This document shows positions 52,409-60,909 of a stretch of DNA of 61,830 bases, piece by piece. Source of the DNA: Butyricicoccus pullicaecorum (GTDB lineage Bacteria; Bacillota; Clostridia; Oscillospirales; Butyricicoccaceae). The first letter of the stretch is position 1, and each line of letters opens with the position of its first letter. The notes beneath the pieces are model-generated. The model was given only the letters and a program-made list of their open reading frames with translations. It did not search any database and was not told where the DNA came from. Location: NCBI GenBank assembly GCA_018366195.1, contig JAGZIN010000015.1, forward strand, positions 1-61,830. The letters are read 5' to 3'. The translations under genes and the position numbers were made by a program.

Positions 52409-53275
52409 TTATGCCCTGTGATAGTCTCTGTGTACGACCGTTAAATTTTTATTCCCCTGTGCACGCAAATGTGCCGCCAGCGCCTCTGTAATGGCAACGG
52501 AGCGATGCTTTCCGCCTGTACAGCCAATGCAAACGACAACCGAAGTCTTGCCCTCAGAAATATAGCGTGGAATCAAAAAGTCCATCAGCGAATTGAGGTG
52601 CATCATCAGCGCATCGGCTGTGCCGCCCTGAAATACATAGTCCCGTACTGCCGGCTCGGTTCCGTTATGCTCACGCAAGCTGATTTCATAATACGGGTTT
52701 GGCAAAAAGCGTACATCAAATACCAAATCTGCCTCCGTTGGGATTCCGTGCTTGAAACCAAACGACTCAACAATGATTTCAAAAATCTGATTGGGGTCTC
52801 CGCCGCCAAACAGACGAACCAAATGCTCACGCAGGCTTGCTGCGGTCAATTTCGTCGTATTGACCACATAGTCTGCCTTGCCGCGCACACCCTCCAGCAT
52901 CGCACGCTCCTGATTGATGGCAGCCGCAAGGCTCAGCCCCTCATTCATAAGCGGGTGCTTGCGGCGCGTCTCCTTATAACGATTGATAAGCGTCTGTGTT
53001 GCTGTATCCAAAAACAGGATACGATACTCACAGCCCATGGTGCGGATACTGTCCAACGAAGAAAACAGCGCATCAAAGCTGCCGCCCGAGCGCACGTCTG
53101 TCACAAGCGCAACCTTATCATATTGTTCGGTTGCAGCCAAACATACCTCCGCGAACTTCGGAATGAGCGGAATTGGCAGGTTATCTACACAGTAATAACC
53201 AAGATCCTCCAATGCCGCCACTGCACGGCTCTTACCTGCGCCAGACATACCTGTTACAATGAGAAAATGCATCAT
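52409..53275 (-). CDS. rapZ: RNase adapter/nucleotide-binding protein RapZ (YvcJ)
   Basis: 288-aa P-loop protein: Walker A GMSGAGKSRAV near residues 9-19, LVTDVRSGG, and the conserved C-terminal CIGCTGGKHRSVA. In E. coli RapZ senses glucosamine-6-phosphate and guides RNase E to GlmZ; in Bacillus YvcJ binds nucleotides and affects competence. Start at 53275 or at the second Met (53272). It follows murB by 22 nt. Confidence 0.95.
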   Translation of the reverse strand: MMHFLIVTGMSGAGKSRAVAALEDLGYYCVDNLPIPLIPKFAEVCLAATEQYDKVALVTDVRSGGSFDALFSSLDSIRTMGCEYRILFLDTATQTLINRYKETRRKHPLMNEGLSLAAAINQERAMLEGVRGKADYVVNTTKLTAASLREHLVRLFGGGDPNQIFEIIVESFGFKHGIPTEADLVFDVRFLPNPYYEISLREHNGTEPAVRDYVFQGGTADALMMHLNSLMDFLIPRYISEGKTSVVVCIGCTGGKHRSVAITEALAAHLRAQGNKNLTVVHRDYHRA

Positions 53276-53297
53276 AATTCCCCCTTATCCTAAATCA

Positions 53298-54197
53298 TCA
53301 AAGCACACGAACCTCGCAATGAAGCTCTACGCCAAATTTGTGAAATACGGTCTCCTGAATATGCGCAATCAGCTTCTGCATATCGCTGCAGGTTGCACCG
53401 TTTCGGTTGATTAAAAATCCTGCATGCTTTTCCGAAACCTGTGCACCACCTACGGTGTATCCCATCAGCCCGCTGTCCTGAATCAGCTTGCCTGCAAAAT
53501 AGCCCTCCGGACGCTTAAAGGTCGAGCCTGCCGAGGGATATTCCAAGGGCTGTTTTTCTCTGCGCCGCTGCGCAAAATCCTGCATTTTTTCCCGAATTTC
53601 AGCAGGCTCCCCTGCTTTCAGTTCCATTTCTGACGAGAGAATGACCCAGTCCTGATGCTCCTTAAAAATACTCTCCCGATAACCAAAATGGTGCGCATCG
53701 CCCTGTACCTCGCACAGCGTACCCTCTGTATCTAAATACTTTGTACGCACCACAACATCTGCCATCTGCCCATCATACGCGCCGGCATTCATAAACACCG
53801 CACCGCCCAGCGTTCCCGGTATGCCCGCGGCAAACTCCATGCCGGTCAGTTCATGTCGAAGCGCTGTGGACGCAACAGAAAACAGCGAAGCGCCCGCTTC
53901 CGCGCAAATCACATGGTCTGTAACCTTGATTTCGTGCATTTCTGCCGTACAAAGTACAACACCGCGCACACCTTCATCATGAACCAGCAGATTGGAACCT
54001 CTGCCAATGACATAAAGCGGTGTTCCAGTTCTGCGAATCAGCGGCACGATTTCAGCAAGGGGTGCGCCCGATGCACAGTCCAAAAACAAATCCGCTGGTC
54101 CGCCAATACGAAAGGTCGTATGATGCGACATGAGTTCGTGTTCCCGAATTCGAATATATGATTCATAAGGCTTCAAAGCAGCAATTAACTCGTGCAT
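53298..54197 (-). CDS. murB: UDP-N-acetylmuramate dehydrogenase
   Basis: FAD enzyme reducing UDP-GlcNAc-enolpyruvate to UDP-MurNAc for peptidoglycan. 299 aa with HTTFRIGGPADLF (FAD domain), GIPGTLGGAVFMNAGAYDG, and the AGSTFKRPEGYFAGKLI segment with the active-site serine; it lacks the type I tyrosine loop, so type II. ATG 54197 has AAGGAGG 6 nt upstream. First gene of murB-rapZ-whiA-dnaE, with its own promoter. Confidence 0.96.
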   Translation of the reverse strand: MHELIAALKPYESYIRIREHELMSHHTTFRIGGPADLFLDCASGAPLAEIVPLIRRTGTPLYVIGRGSNLLVHDEGVRGVVLCTAEMHEIKVTDHVICAEAGASLFSVASTALRHELTGMEFAAGIPGTLGGAVFMNAGAYDGQMADVVVRTKYLDTEGTLCEVQGDAHHFGYRESIFKEHQDWVILSSEMELKAGEPAEIREKMQDFAQRRREKQPLEYPSAGSTFKRPEGYFAGKLIQDSGLMGYTVGGAQVSEKHAGFLINRNGATCSDMQKLIAHIQETVFHKFGVELHCEVRVL

Positions 54198-54231
54198 GAA
54201 GAGCCTCCTTTTCCATTGATAGATATAGTAT

Positions 54232-54260
54232 ATTATAAACCAAAGCCGTTCTATGCGCAA
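54232..54260 (-). promoter_or_regulatory. Promoter of murB-rapZ-whiA-dnaE
   Basis: Minus strand -35 TTGCGC (54260-54255), 17-nt spacer, perfect -10 TATAAT (54237-54232), 35 nt before the murB start. Confidence 0.72.
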
Positions 54261-54331
54261 TAAACTTCCGACTTCCCATGCTCCATTCCTGTCAGATTCC
54301 TCATCATCACAGATACGCCATCTGTATGGTT

Positions 54332-54370
54332 AAAAAATCCCACAGTGCCGTGCACCGTGGGATTTTATAG
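54332..54370 (-). terminator. Intrinsic terminator after gpsA
   Basis: AAAATCCCAC/GTGGGATTTT stem with an inner GTGC/GCAC stem; on the minus strand it is followed by TTTTTTAACC-like U-rich sequence. Ten nt beyond the gpsA stop. Confidence 0.85.
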
Positions 54371-54379
54371 ATTGGAAAT

Positions 54380-55396
54380 TTACGAAAGCCAAATGGATTC
54401 ACTCTCACGCTCATTTTTTCTGGAACGGCACATGAGTGCCTGAATTGCTTCACGCACATCGCCGTCCTCATACAGCACATGATAGAGCTGCTCGGTGATT
54501 GGCATGGAAATCCCCATTTTCTTTGCAAGATGATACCCTGCATCGGTCGCATAATAGCCCTCGACCACAGCGCCGACCTCCTCCATTGCCTGTGCCGCGC
54601 GCTTACCTTGTCCAATTAGGATTCCGGCACGGCGATTTCTGGAGTGCATAGAGGTACAGGTCACAATCAAATCTCCCATGCCGGACAGTCCTGCAAAGGT
54701 TTCCTGATGTGCACCCAGCGCAACACCCAAACGTGCAATTTCAGTTAATCCACGCGTCATGAGCCCCGCCTTAGAATTGTCGCCCAATCCCATACCATCT
54801 GAAACACCGGCTGCCAGCGCAATGATATTCTTAAATGCGCCGCCAAGCTCCGCACCAATGACATCAGAAGATGTATACACACGAAATACCTCATTCATGA
54901 AAACATCTTGACACAGCTCTGCCGCCTCTCGGCTTTCCGAGGCTGCCACAATTGCTGTTGGAATTCCACGTGCAACCTCCTCTGCATGGGTTGGACCCGT
55001 CAGCGCAACTACCGCATGCCCGTGTCCGAAAACCTTGGAAATCGTTTCCGAAAATCTGCAATATCCATGGGCAGCATCTAATCCCTTGCCCACGTTGACA
55101 ATGGGCACATTGGGCTGCACAACCCTTGCCACCTGTTCCGCAGTTTGTGCAATGGCAAAGCTCGGAACTGCCAATATCACAAGCTCTGCATCTTTTGCGC
55201 ACGCAATATCGGTTGTCAAGGCAATGGTCTGCGGGATTTTAACCCCCGGGAGCAACTTTTCATTCATTCGGGTGCGTTCCAGTAATTCCAGTTCCTCTGT
55301 GCGATGGGTCCACGTTGTCACCGTATGTCCATTTTGTGCCAGTAAAATAGACAGCGCGATGCCCCAGCTTCCTGCACCATAAACCGTAATTTTCAA
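54380..55396 (-). CDS. gpsA: NAD(P)-dependent glycerol-3-phosphate dehydrogenase
   Basis: Makes sn-glycerol 3-phosphate from dihydroxyacetone phosphate for phospholipid synthesis. 338 aa; dinucleotide motif VYGAGSWGIALS (about 4-15), VNVGKGLD, TGPTHAEEVARGIPT and GAELGGAFKNIIALAAG with the catalytic lysine. ATGA overlap with plsY, the next enzyme in the pathway. Last gene of der-plsY-gpsA. Confidence 0.97.
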   Translation of the reverse strand: MKITVYGAGSWGIALSILLAQNGHTVTTWTHRTEELELLERTRMNEKLLPGVKIPQTIALTTDIACAKDAELVILAVPSFAIAQTAEQVARVVQPNVPIVNVGKGLDAAHGYCRFSETISKVFGHGHAVVALTGPTHAEEVARGIPTAIVAASESREAAELCQDVFMNEVFRVYTSSDVIGAELGGAFKNIIALAAGVSDGMGLGDNSKAGLMTRGLTEIARLGVALGAHQETFAGLSGMGDLIVTCTSMHSRNRRAGILIGQGKRAAQAMEEVGAVVEGYYATDAGYHLAKKMGISMPITEQLYHVLYEDGDVREAIQALMCRSRKNERESESIWLS

Positions 55397-56049
55397 TGCT
55401 TATCGCTCTCCTCTCCGATGACCGGTTTCGCATGTACGCTAAACTTATTTTCTGTGCCCGCCAAAATACGCTTGATATTCGAGCGGTGCAAATAAATGAC
55501 AGCGATTGCAAGGACAGAGATTGCAGCCGTATACAGCATATTATGATAAAAATAATACATTGTAAAGGGCACACTCAGTGCACCTGCAATCGAGCCCAAA
55601 GAAATCCAGCGTGTCACAGTGACCATCAGTACAAAAATCCCAAAAGCAATCAAAAAAATACGCCAGTCAAACAACAGAAGTGTCATCGCGCCAACCAAGA
55701 CTCCTTTGCCGCCGCGAAATCCAAAATATACGGGATATACATGCCCCAAAATCACAAAGGCACCTGCCAAAAGCTTGCCGCCTGCTCCCAGCAATATCCC
55801 GCCAATGGCGAGTGCCGCCGCAGCCTTTCCCATATCCCCAAGCAGCACCAGCAGCGTTTTTTGTGCTCCCATTGTACGGTAAGCATTGGTCAGTCCTGCA
55901 TTGCCGCTTCCATAGGAGCGAATGTCCTTACCGAGCGTCAGCTTACACACAATAATCGCAAAGCTGAGCGAGCCCAGCAAATATGCACAGACCATGGTTA
56001 CGATTGCGCTTCCTGTTGTCCCCAACGCCATCGCGATTGATTGAATCAT
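55393..56049 (-). CDS. plsY: Acyl-phosphate glycerol-3-phosphate acyltransferase
   Basis: Membrane enzyme acylating glycerol 3-phosphate from acyl phosphate. 218 aa, five hydrophobic spans; conserved YLLGSLSFAII, the SGNAGLTNAYR loop, and GHVYPVYFGFRGGKGV. ATG 56049 follows GGGGGC; a longer in-frame extension overlaps der. Operon partner of gpsA (overlap 4 nt). Confidence 0.95.
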   Translation of the reverse strand: MIQSIAMALGTTGSAIVTMVCAYLLGSLSFAIIVCKLTLGKDIRSYGSGNAGLTNAYRTMGAQKTLLVLLGDMGKAAAALAIGGILLGAGGKLLAGAFVILGHVYPVYFGFRGGKGVLVGAMTLLLFDWRIFLIAFGIFVLMVTVTRWISLGSIAGALSVPFTMYYFYHNMLYTAAISVLAIAVIYLHRSNIKRILAGTENKFSVHAKPVIGEESDKH

Positions 56050-56068
56050 CACACCAGCCCCCTGATTT

Positions 56069-57394
56069 TTATTCCTTATCGCCGCGCTGCCGCACAAGCA
56101 TACGCACAGGTGTACCCGTCAAATCAAAGACCTCACGGATTTGATTTTCCAAATATCTCTGATAAGAAAAATGAAACAGACGCGCATCATTGCAGAAGCA
56201 GACAAAGGTTGGCGGACAAGTGCTTGCCTGTGTCATATAATAAATTTTGAGACGGCGTCCCTTATCGGTTGGCGGCTGCACACGGGCCGTTGCCTCTGCC
56301 AAAATAGAGTTCAACTGACCGGTCGGAATCCGTTTGTGATTCTGCTCATACACATCTTTGATGGTATCATAAATTTTATCTACGCGCTGACCGGTCTTTG
56401 CCGAGATAAACAAAACCGGAGCATAGGGCATATAGGCAAGACCTTCCCGCACGCGCAAGGTATATTCCTTCATGGTGTTTCCATCTTTTTCCACCAAATC
56501 CCACTTGTTTACGATGATGACACACGCTTTTCCTGCATTGTGTGCCTCTCCAGCCACCTTGGTATCCTGCTCGGTAACGCCTTCTGTGGCATCAATCATA
56601 ATCACGCAGACATCTGCACGCTCTACCGCCATCAAAGAACGCATGACCGAAAACTTCTCGATTTTCTCCTCTACCTTGGATTTGCGCCGAATCCCCGCCG
56701 TATCAATGAAAGTGAACTTCCCATATTGGTTATCGAGCTTTGCATCGACGCTGTCGCGCGTTGTGCCCGCAACATTGGATACGATTACGCGCTCCTCTCC
56801 CAGAACCTGATTGAGCAAAGAGGACTTTCCAACATTGGGCTTACCGATGAGCGCCACACGAATCCGGTCTGCATCTTCATCAATGCCATCTTCCGGCGGA
56901 AAATACTGATATACCTCGTCCAGCAGGTCGCCCGTACCATAACCATGCAGTGCGGAAATTCCGAACGGCTCTCCCAGTCCCAGATTGTAAAATTCATAAA
57001 ATTCCGGCTCGGGCTGTCCGGGCTTATCACATTTGTTGACTGCCAGCACAACTGGTTTTCCGCTGCGCTGCAGCATAGCAGCAACATCAATATCCGAAGC
57101 GGTAACACCAGTGCGCAAATCGGTGATAAAAATAATCACATCTGCGTGATGAATGGCTGTTTCTGCCTGATAACGCATAAACTTTAGAATTTCATTATCA
57201 TTGCGCGGCTCGATGCCGCCTGTATCAATGATGGAAAAAGTACGACCGCGCCACTCACATTCTGCGTATAAACGGTCACGGGTCACACCTGGCGTATCCT
57301 CCACGATAGAAAGACGCTTTCCCGCCAAGCGGTTAAAAAGCTGCGATTTTCCGACATTTGGTCTGCCAACAATCGCGACAGTTGGTTTCGACAT
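56069..57394 (-). CDS. der: Ribosome biogenesis GTPase Der (EngA)
   Basis: Essential double GTPase for 50S assembly. 441 aa: first G domain with GRPNVGKSQLFN (9-20), DTGG and NKCDKPG; second with GKPNVGKSSLLN, DTAGIRRK and NKWDLVEKD; then a KH-like C-terminal domain. AAGGAGG is 10 nt before the ATG. Located between the DUF512 gene and plsY-gpsA, a common Firmicute order, but here an insertion-like remnant separates it from DUF512. Confidence 0.97.
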   Translation of the reverse strand: MSKPTVAIVGRPNVGKSQLFNRLAGKRLSIVEDTPGVTRDRLYAECEWRGRTFSIIDTGGIEPRNDNEILKFMRYQAETAIHHADVIIFITDLRTGVTASDIDVAAMLQRSGKPVVLAVNKCDKPGQPEPEFYEFYNLGLGEPFGISALHGYGTGDLLDEVYQYFPPEDGIDEDADRIRVALIGKPNVGKSSLLNQVLGEERVIVSNVAGTTRDSVDAKLDNQYGKFTFIDTAGIRRKSKVEEKIEKFSVMRSLMAVERADVCVIMIDATEGVTEQDTKVAGEAHNAGKACVIIVNKWDLVEKDGNTMKEYTLRVREGLAYMPYAPVLFISAKTGQRVDKIYDTIKDVYEQNHKRIPTGQLNSILAEATARVQPPTDKGRRLKIYYMTQASTCPPTFVCFCNDARLFHFSYQRYLENQIREVFDLTGTPVRMLVRQRGDKE

Positions 57395-57431
57395 AAGCGA
57401 TTCGCCTCCTTCAAGGTTCGTCTATTTGCTT

Positions 57432-57615
57432 TTGACACTCCCCATATCGAAAGGCAGGGGGATTCTCAGTTCAACGACTGTTGCCTGCACTTGTGAGGTC
57501 TTACAGCGTCTCCCTGAGCGTATTGGTTTGGGCATGTCCCGCCCTACCATAGAAATGGGGTCTTTGATATGTGGGCTGATATCCCCAGAACGAAAGTAAG
57601 GGGTATTACGCCACT
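57432..57615 (-). mobile_element. Right-end remnant of an IS200/IS605 (IS1341-type) element
   Basis: The minus strand ends with GTTGAACTGAGAATCCCCCT, then a short CCCC/GGGG hairpin and AGTGTCAA at 57432. From memory, this pattern (GTTGAA..., hairpin, AG-TGTCAA) is the right end of TnpB-carrying IS605-family elements, and the preceding 130 nt should be the region that encodes the omega RNA. No tnpA or tnpB is near; there is a short non-homologous gap to DUF512. Thus it is a solo end or a very deleted copy. No ribosome binding site supports a protein here. Confidence 0.5.
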
Positions 57616-57633
57616 TGCGATAAAATTCCGATA

Positions 57634-58938
57634 TCAGGACTCCTCAAAAATCTTTGCAAGCAGGTCTGCGCCATCAATTTCAACCGGCACGACCGGCACT
57701 CCCAGTCTGTGTGCAACCTCCGACAGGGTCAGGTCATCTAAAAAGACATCTCCGCCATCACGCAGCATATTCGCCGAAATCAACACACGTTCTCCAAGCG
57801 CCTTGCCCTGAAGCTGCTTCAGCAAATCCTGACCGGTAATCAGCCCTGCTACGGTCACACCGCTTCCAAAAAACACATTTTCGATGGCATAGATGGTTCC
57901 ATTCAAATTATGGCACACTCTGCGCGCTTCGTCAATGAGCATATCCATCATACCAGAAGCTGCTTTTCCGGTTGCGATGCAGAACGGTCTCGGTGTTTGT
58001 CCTTCATAATCAGGAAGCGCCAGCCGGAACTCCTCCGAAAACAACGGCAGCATACCAATTCCATTTTCGAACTGTGTAAAATCCTCATAATAGGAAGCAT
58101 CTGGCAGAGGTCTGCCCGCTTTGAGATAGACTTCATCTCCACACCATGCAAGCCGTGTACCGTGCTTCTCCAAGCATTTTTCCGCAAAGGCTTCTACAAT
58201 CTCCAGCATTTCCTCAGCCCCCGCCTGCGTGGTCGGCTGCAATGGATAAAGCCCTTCCCGATGAATGGTCATGCCAAACGGCACCACAGAAATCGAGCTG
58301 ACCGCAGGATATAGTGCCTCCAAATCCGACAGAGAGCGGCGCAGCTCATCACCATCGTTCATGCCTTCGCAAATCACCAGCTGACAGTTCATGCGAATCC
58401 CGCCCTCAGCGAAACGCGGCAGCAGCTCCAGTGCCTTACCAGCCTTTGGGTTTTGCAGCATTTTGACACGAAGCTCCGGATTTGTTGTCTGTACGGAAAT
58501 ATTGATGGGAGAAATATGCATACGCAGAACACGCTGTACATCTTCCTCCGAAAGGTTGGTCATGGTAATATAGTTGCCCAGCAAAAATGACATACGCGCA
58601 TCGTCATCTTTTACATACAAAGTTTCGCGCATTCCCTTGGGCATTTGGTCGATAAAGCAAAATACACATTGATTCGAGCAGCGCTTCATCTTGTCCATGA
58701 GATAATGCTCAAAGTTTAAGCCGAGGGGTTCTCCCTCCCGCTTGCGAATCTCCACAATACGCTGTTCTCCAGATTGAGAGAGAAGCGCCAAGGACAACCG
58801 GGCATCATACCCATAGAATTTATAGTCGAGCACATCGCGCACCGCGGTGCCATCAATCGTCAGAAGGGTTTCTCCCGACACAATGCCGGCGCGGTCTGCC
58901 GGAGAGCCCGGGTCAACTGAAATAATTTTAGATGCCAT
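57634..58938 (-). CDS. DUF512 radical SAM protein with PDZ domain
   Basis: 434 aa. N-terminal PDZ-like domain (about 1-65: VDPGSPADRAGIVSGETLL), followed by the radical SAM cluster motif CSNQCVFC (C-x3-C-x2-C, near 89-96), then the DUF512 C-terminal region (from about 240). The family, common next to der in Firmicutes, has no settled function; an RNA or ribosome modification role has been suggested from context. ATG 58938 has GGAGGG about 8 nt upstream; the longer in-frame extension covers the rpmF terminator. Confidence 0.92.
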   Translation of the reverse strand: MASKIISVDPGSPADRAGIVSGETLLTIDGTAVRDVLDYKFYGYDARLSLALLSQSGEQRIVEIRKREGEPLGLNFEHYLMDKMKRCSNQCVFCFIDQMPKGMRETLYVKDDDARMSFLLGNYITMTNLSEEDVQRVLRMHISPINISVQTTNPELRVKMLQNPKAGKALELLPRFAEGGIRMNCQLVICEGMNDGDELRRSLSDLEALYPAVSSISVVPFGMTIHREGLYPLQPTTQAGAEEMLEIVEAFAEKCLEKHGTRLAWCGDEVYLKAGRPLPDASYYEDFTQFENGIGMLPLFSEEFRLALPDYEGQTPRPFCIATGKAASGMMDMLIDEARRVCHNLNGTIYAIENVFFGSGVTVAGLITGQDLLKQLQGKALGERVLISANMLRDGGDVFLDDLTLSEVAHRLGVPVVPVEIDGADLLAKIFEES

Positions 58939-58957
58939 ATTGTTTTCCCTCCTCTTA

Positions 58958-58990
58958 GAAAAAAAATAGAGAAAGCAATTGCTTTCCCTA
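58958..58990 (-). terminator. Intrinsic terminator after rpmF
   Basis: GAAAGCAATTGCTTTC palindrome (58971-58986) inside an extended AGGGAAAG/CTTTCTCT stem; on the minus strand it is followed by a run of eight T. It lies between rpmF and the DUF512 gene. Confidence 0.85.
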
Positions 58991-59008
58991 CTTTTCTCTT
59001 CATTTTGC

Positions 59009-59191
59009 TTACGCTTCGGTCTGAACGACCTCACGACCATTGTAATAGCCGCAAGCCTTGCACATTCTGTGGGAGAGCTTGAACTCACCGCACTTCGGGC
59101 ACTTTGTCATGCCGGGAAGCGAGAGCTTCCAGTGGGAGTTACGTCTCTTATCACGTCTCGCTTTGGACGTCTTTCTCTTAGGTACTGCCAT
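59009..59191 (-). CDS. rpmF: 50S ribosomal protein L32
   Basis: 60 aa: MAVPKRKTSKARRDKRRNSH at the start, then a zinc ribbon CPKC...CKAC. The four-cysteine (zinc) form, as opposed to the cysteine-free paralogue some bacteria induce under zinc limitation. Paired with yceD upstream, the usual arrangement. AGGAGG precedes the ATG. Confidence 0.98.
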   Translation of the reverse strand: MAVPKRKTSKARRDKRRNSHWKLSLPGMTKCPKCGEFKLSHRMCKACGYYNGREVVQTEA

Positions 59192-59265
59192 GTGGTAACA
59201 CCTCCTACTTTATGTTCTAAGATTTTGAAAACCGTACTACTGTCCGTAAAATTACGAACACTGAC

Positions 59266-59781
59266 TTAGTCCTGCCGGCCCTCATTACCTTCAAGCAGCT
59301 TGGCCAAAACCGCCATACGCGGATCGACCTGCTTCGACTCACATGAGCACACAGTCTCATTGCGATTACAGCCGCAGGAGGGACAAAGTCCTTTGCAGTC
59401 TTCCCTGCATAGATAAGTCATGTCCACCTGCAAAATCAGAGCAGGAACAAACACATCTTCCAGCTCGATTTCATTGTTTTCCAAAGGGAAAACGTCCTCT
59501 TCTTCCTCTGCCTGCGCATCGCGTGAAAGAACCATATCAACAGACGCGGACAGGGGAATATCCAGAGGCTTTAAGCATCTGGCACAGCAGGTATGATAAG
59601 TTGTATCAATCTGACCGGTCAGGCGAAGCACACCGAGATGATTTGTGATTTCGCCGCGATATGCGGCTGCATCAGAGAAAGGGTATGCGCCATACAATTC
59701 TTCCTTGGACAAATCAATTGTGCCGGAGAAAGGAATTGTGTCCCCATGGACACCAATCAGTTTTCTTAAATCAATCTTCAT
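59266..59781 (-). CDS. yceD: YceD/DUF177 family protein
   Basis: 171 aa of the DUF177 family, linked to 23S rRNA accumulation and almost always encoded before rpmF. Two cysteine pairs (CCARCL near 68-73 and CREDCKGLCPSCGCN near 124-138) may bind metal; the second matches the family signature. The acidic middle (AEEEEDVFPLENNEIE) is typical. Own consensus promoter upstream. Confidence 0.93.
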   Translation of the reverse strand: MKIDLRKLIGVHGDTIPFSGTIDLSKEELYGAYPFSDAAAYRGEITNHLGVLRLTGQIDTTYHTCCARCLKPLDIPLSASVDMVLSRDAQAEEEEDVFPLENNEIELEDVFVPALILQVDMTYLCREDCKGLCPSCGCNRNETVCSCESKQVDPRMAVLAKLLEGNEGRQD

Positions 59782-59806
59782 GACTACCTCACATGGTACA
59801 TTGAAC

Positions 59807-59836
59807 AGTATACTATAAACATTTGCGGTTTGTCAA
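59807..59836 (-). promoter_or_regulatory. Promoter of yceD-rpmF
   Basis: Minus strand consensus -35 TTGACA (59836-59831), 18-nt spacer, -10 TATACT (59812-59807). Confidence 0.75.
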
Positions 59837-59931
59837 CTATAATATGCAAAAAATTCTGTGTTTTCTTTTTGGAAAGAATCGTTTATACTATAAGAAATAA
59901 AAATGATTTCAAACCGGAGGCGATTTTTTCC

Positions 59932-60903
59932 TTGAAAGAATTCCACATCAAGCCGAACGACAGCGGGCAGAGAGTCAATAAGTTTTTGGAAAAGGCGGTT
60001 CCAGCCTTGCCCTGCGGACTCATGCACAAGTATATTCGCTGCAAGCGCATCAAGGTCAACGGCAAGCGCACGGAGCCTTCTTATAAGCTATGTGCAGGAG
60101 ATCTTCTACAATTATACATCAATGATGAATTTTTTGAAACCCCTGATGCACAAATGGCATACGAAAAAATTTCCACACCACAGGTGCGCATCTTATATGA
60201 AGACAGTCATATTCTGCTGGCAGATAAGCAGCCTGGTATGGTCGTACACGCAGACGAGCGCGGCGATACCGATACCCTGATTGCACATATTCAAGCGTAT
60301 CTGGTGCAAAATGGAGAGTGGAACCCCAAGGACGAAGCGTCCTTTGTTCCTTCTCTGTGCAATCGCATCGACCGCAACACAGGCGGAATCGTCATTGCCG
60401 CAAAGACAGCGGAAGCGCTGCGCATTATGAACGATAAAATCCGCGACCGCGAGTTAATCAAGCGTTATTTATGTGTTGTACACGGAACACCTAAGATTCG
60501 CTCAAAAAAAGTCACCCATTATCTGCGCCGCGACGAAAGCAAGAAGCAGGTAGAAGTCTTTTCCCGTCCGATGCCGGGTGCAAAAACTGCACAGACCATT
60601 TACAAGGTACTTGCCTCCCGAAACGGTCTATCCCTCGTCGAATGTACTCTGCTGACCGGACGCACACACCAGATTCGTGCACAAATGGCAGCGATTGGTC
60701 ACCCCTTGCTCGGCGATGGCAAATATGGCAGCAACGCCCGAAATACCCCCTTTGGAGAAACCAGCCAGCTTCTTTACTCTTACCAGCTAACCTTTGACTT
60801 CCAGTCAGACAGCGGCGTGTTGAATTATCTGAACGGTTCCACCTTTACCGTGCGCGATATTCCATTCGTACAAAAATATTTCCCCAATTTTCAGATTGGA
60901 TAA
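59932..60903 (+). CDS. RluA-family pseudouridine synthase
   Basis: Converts specific uridines of rRNA or tRNA to pseudouridine. 323 aa: an S4-like RNA-binding N-terminus (QRVNKFLEKAV...IRCKRIKVNGKR), catalytic aspartate in NRIDRNTGGIV, and the conserved LLTGRTHQIRAQMA plus HPLLGDGKYG. TTG at 59932 is chosen because GGAGG lies 11 nt upstream and the frame before it lacks a site; about 320 residues is usual. A -10 TATACT lies at 59884-59889. The exact rRNA target cannot be told. Confidence 0.93.
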   Translation: MKEFHIKPNDSGQRVNKFLEKAVPALPCGLMHKYIRCKRIKVNGKRTEPSYKLCAGDLLQLYINDEFFETPDAQMAYEKISTPQVRILYEDSHILLADKQPGMVVHADERGDTDTLIAHIQAYLVQNGEWNPKDEASFVPSLCNRIDRNTGGIVIAAKTAEALRIMNDKIRDRELIKRYLCVVHGTPKIRSKKVTHYLRRDESKKQVEVFSRPMPGAKTAQTIYKVLASRNGLSLVECTLLTGRTHQIRAQMAAIGHPLLGDGKYGSNARNTPFGETSQLLYSYQLTFDFQSDSGVLNYLNGSTFTVRDIPFVQKYFPNFQIG

Positions 60904-60909
60904 GCTACA

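Noticed and set aside
57440..57620. Protein-coding remnant between DUF512 and der
   Set aside because: A minus-strand frame exists through part of it, but there is no start signal and the sequence looks like an element end or RNA, not a domain.
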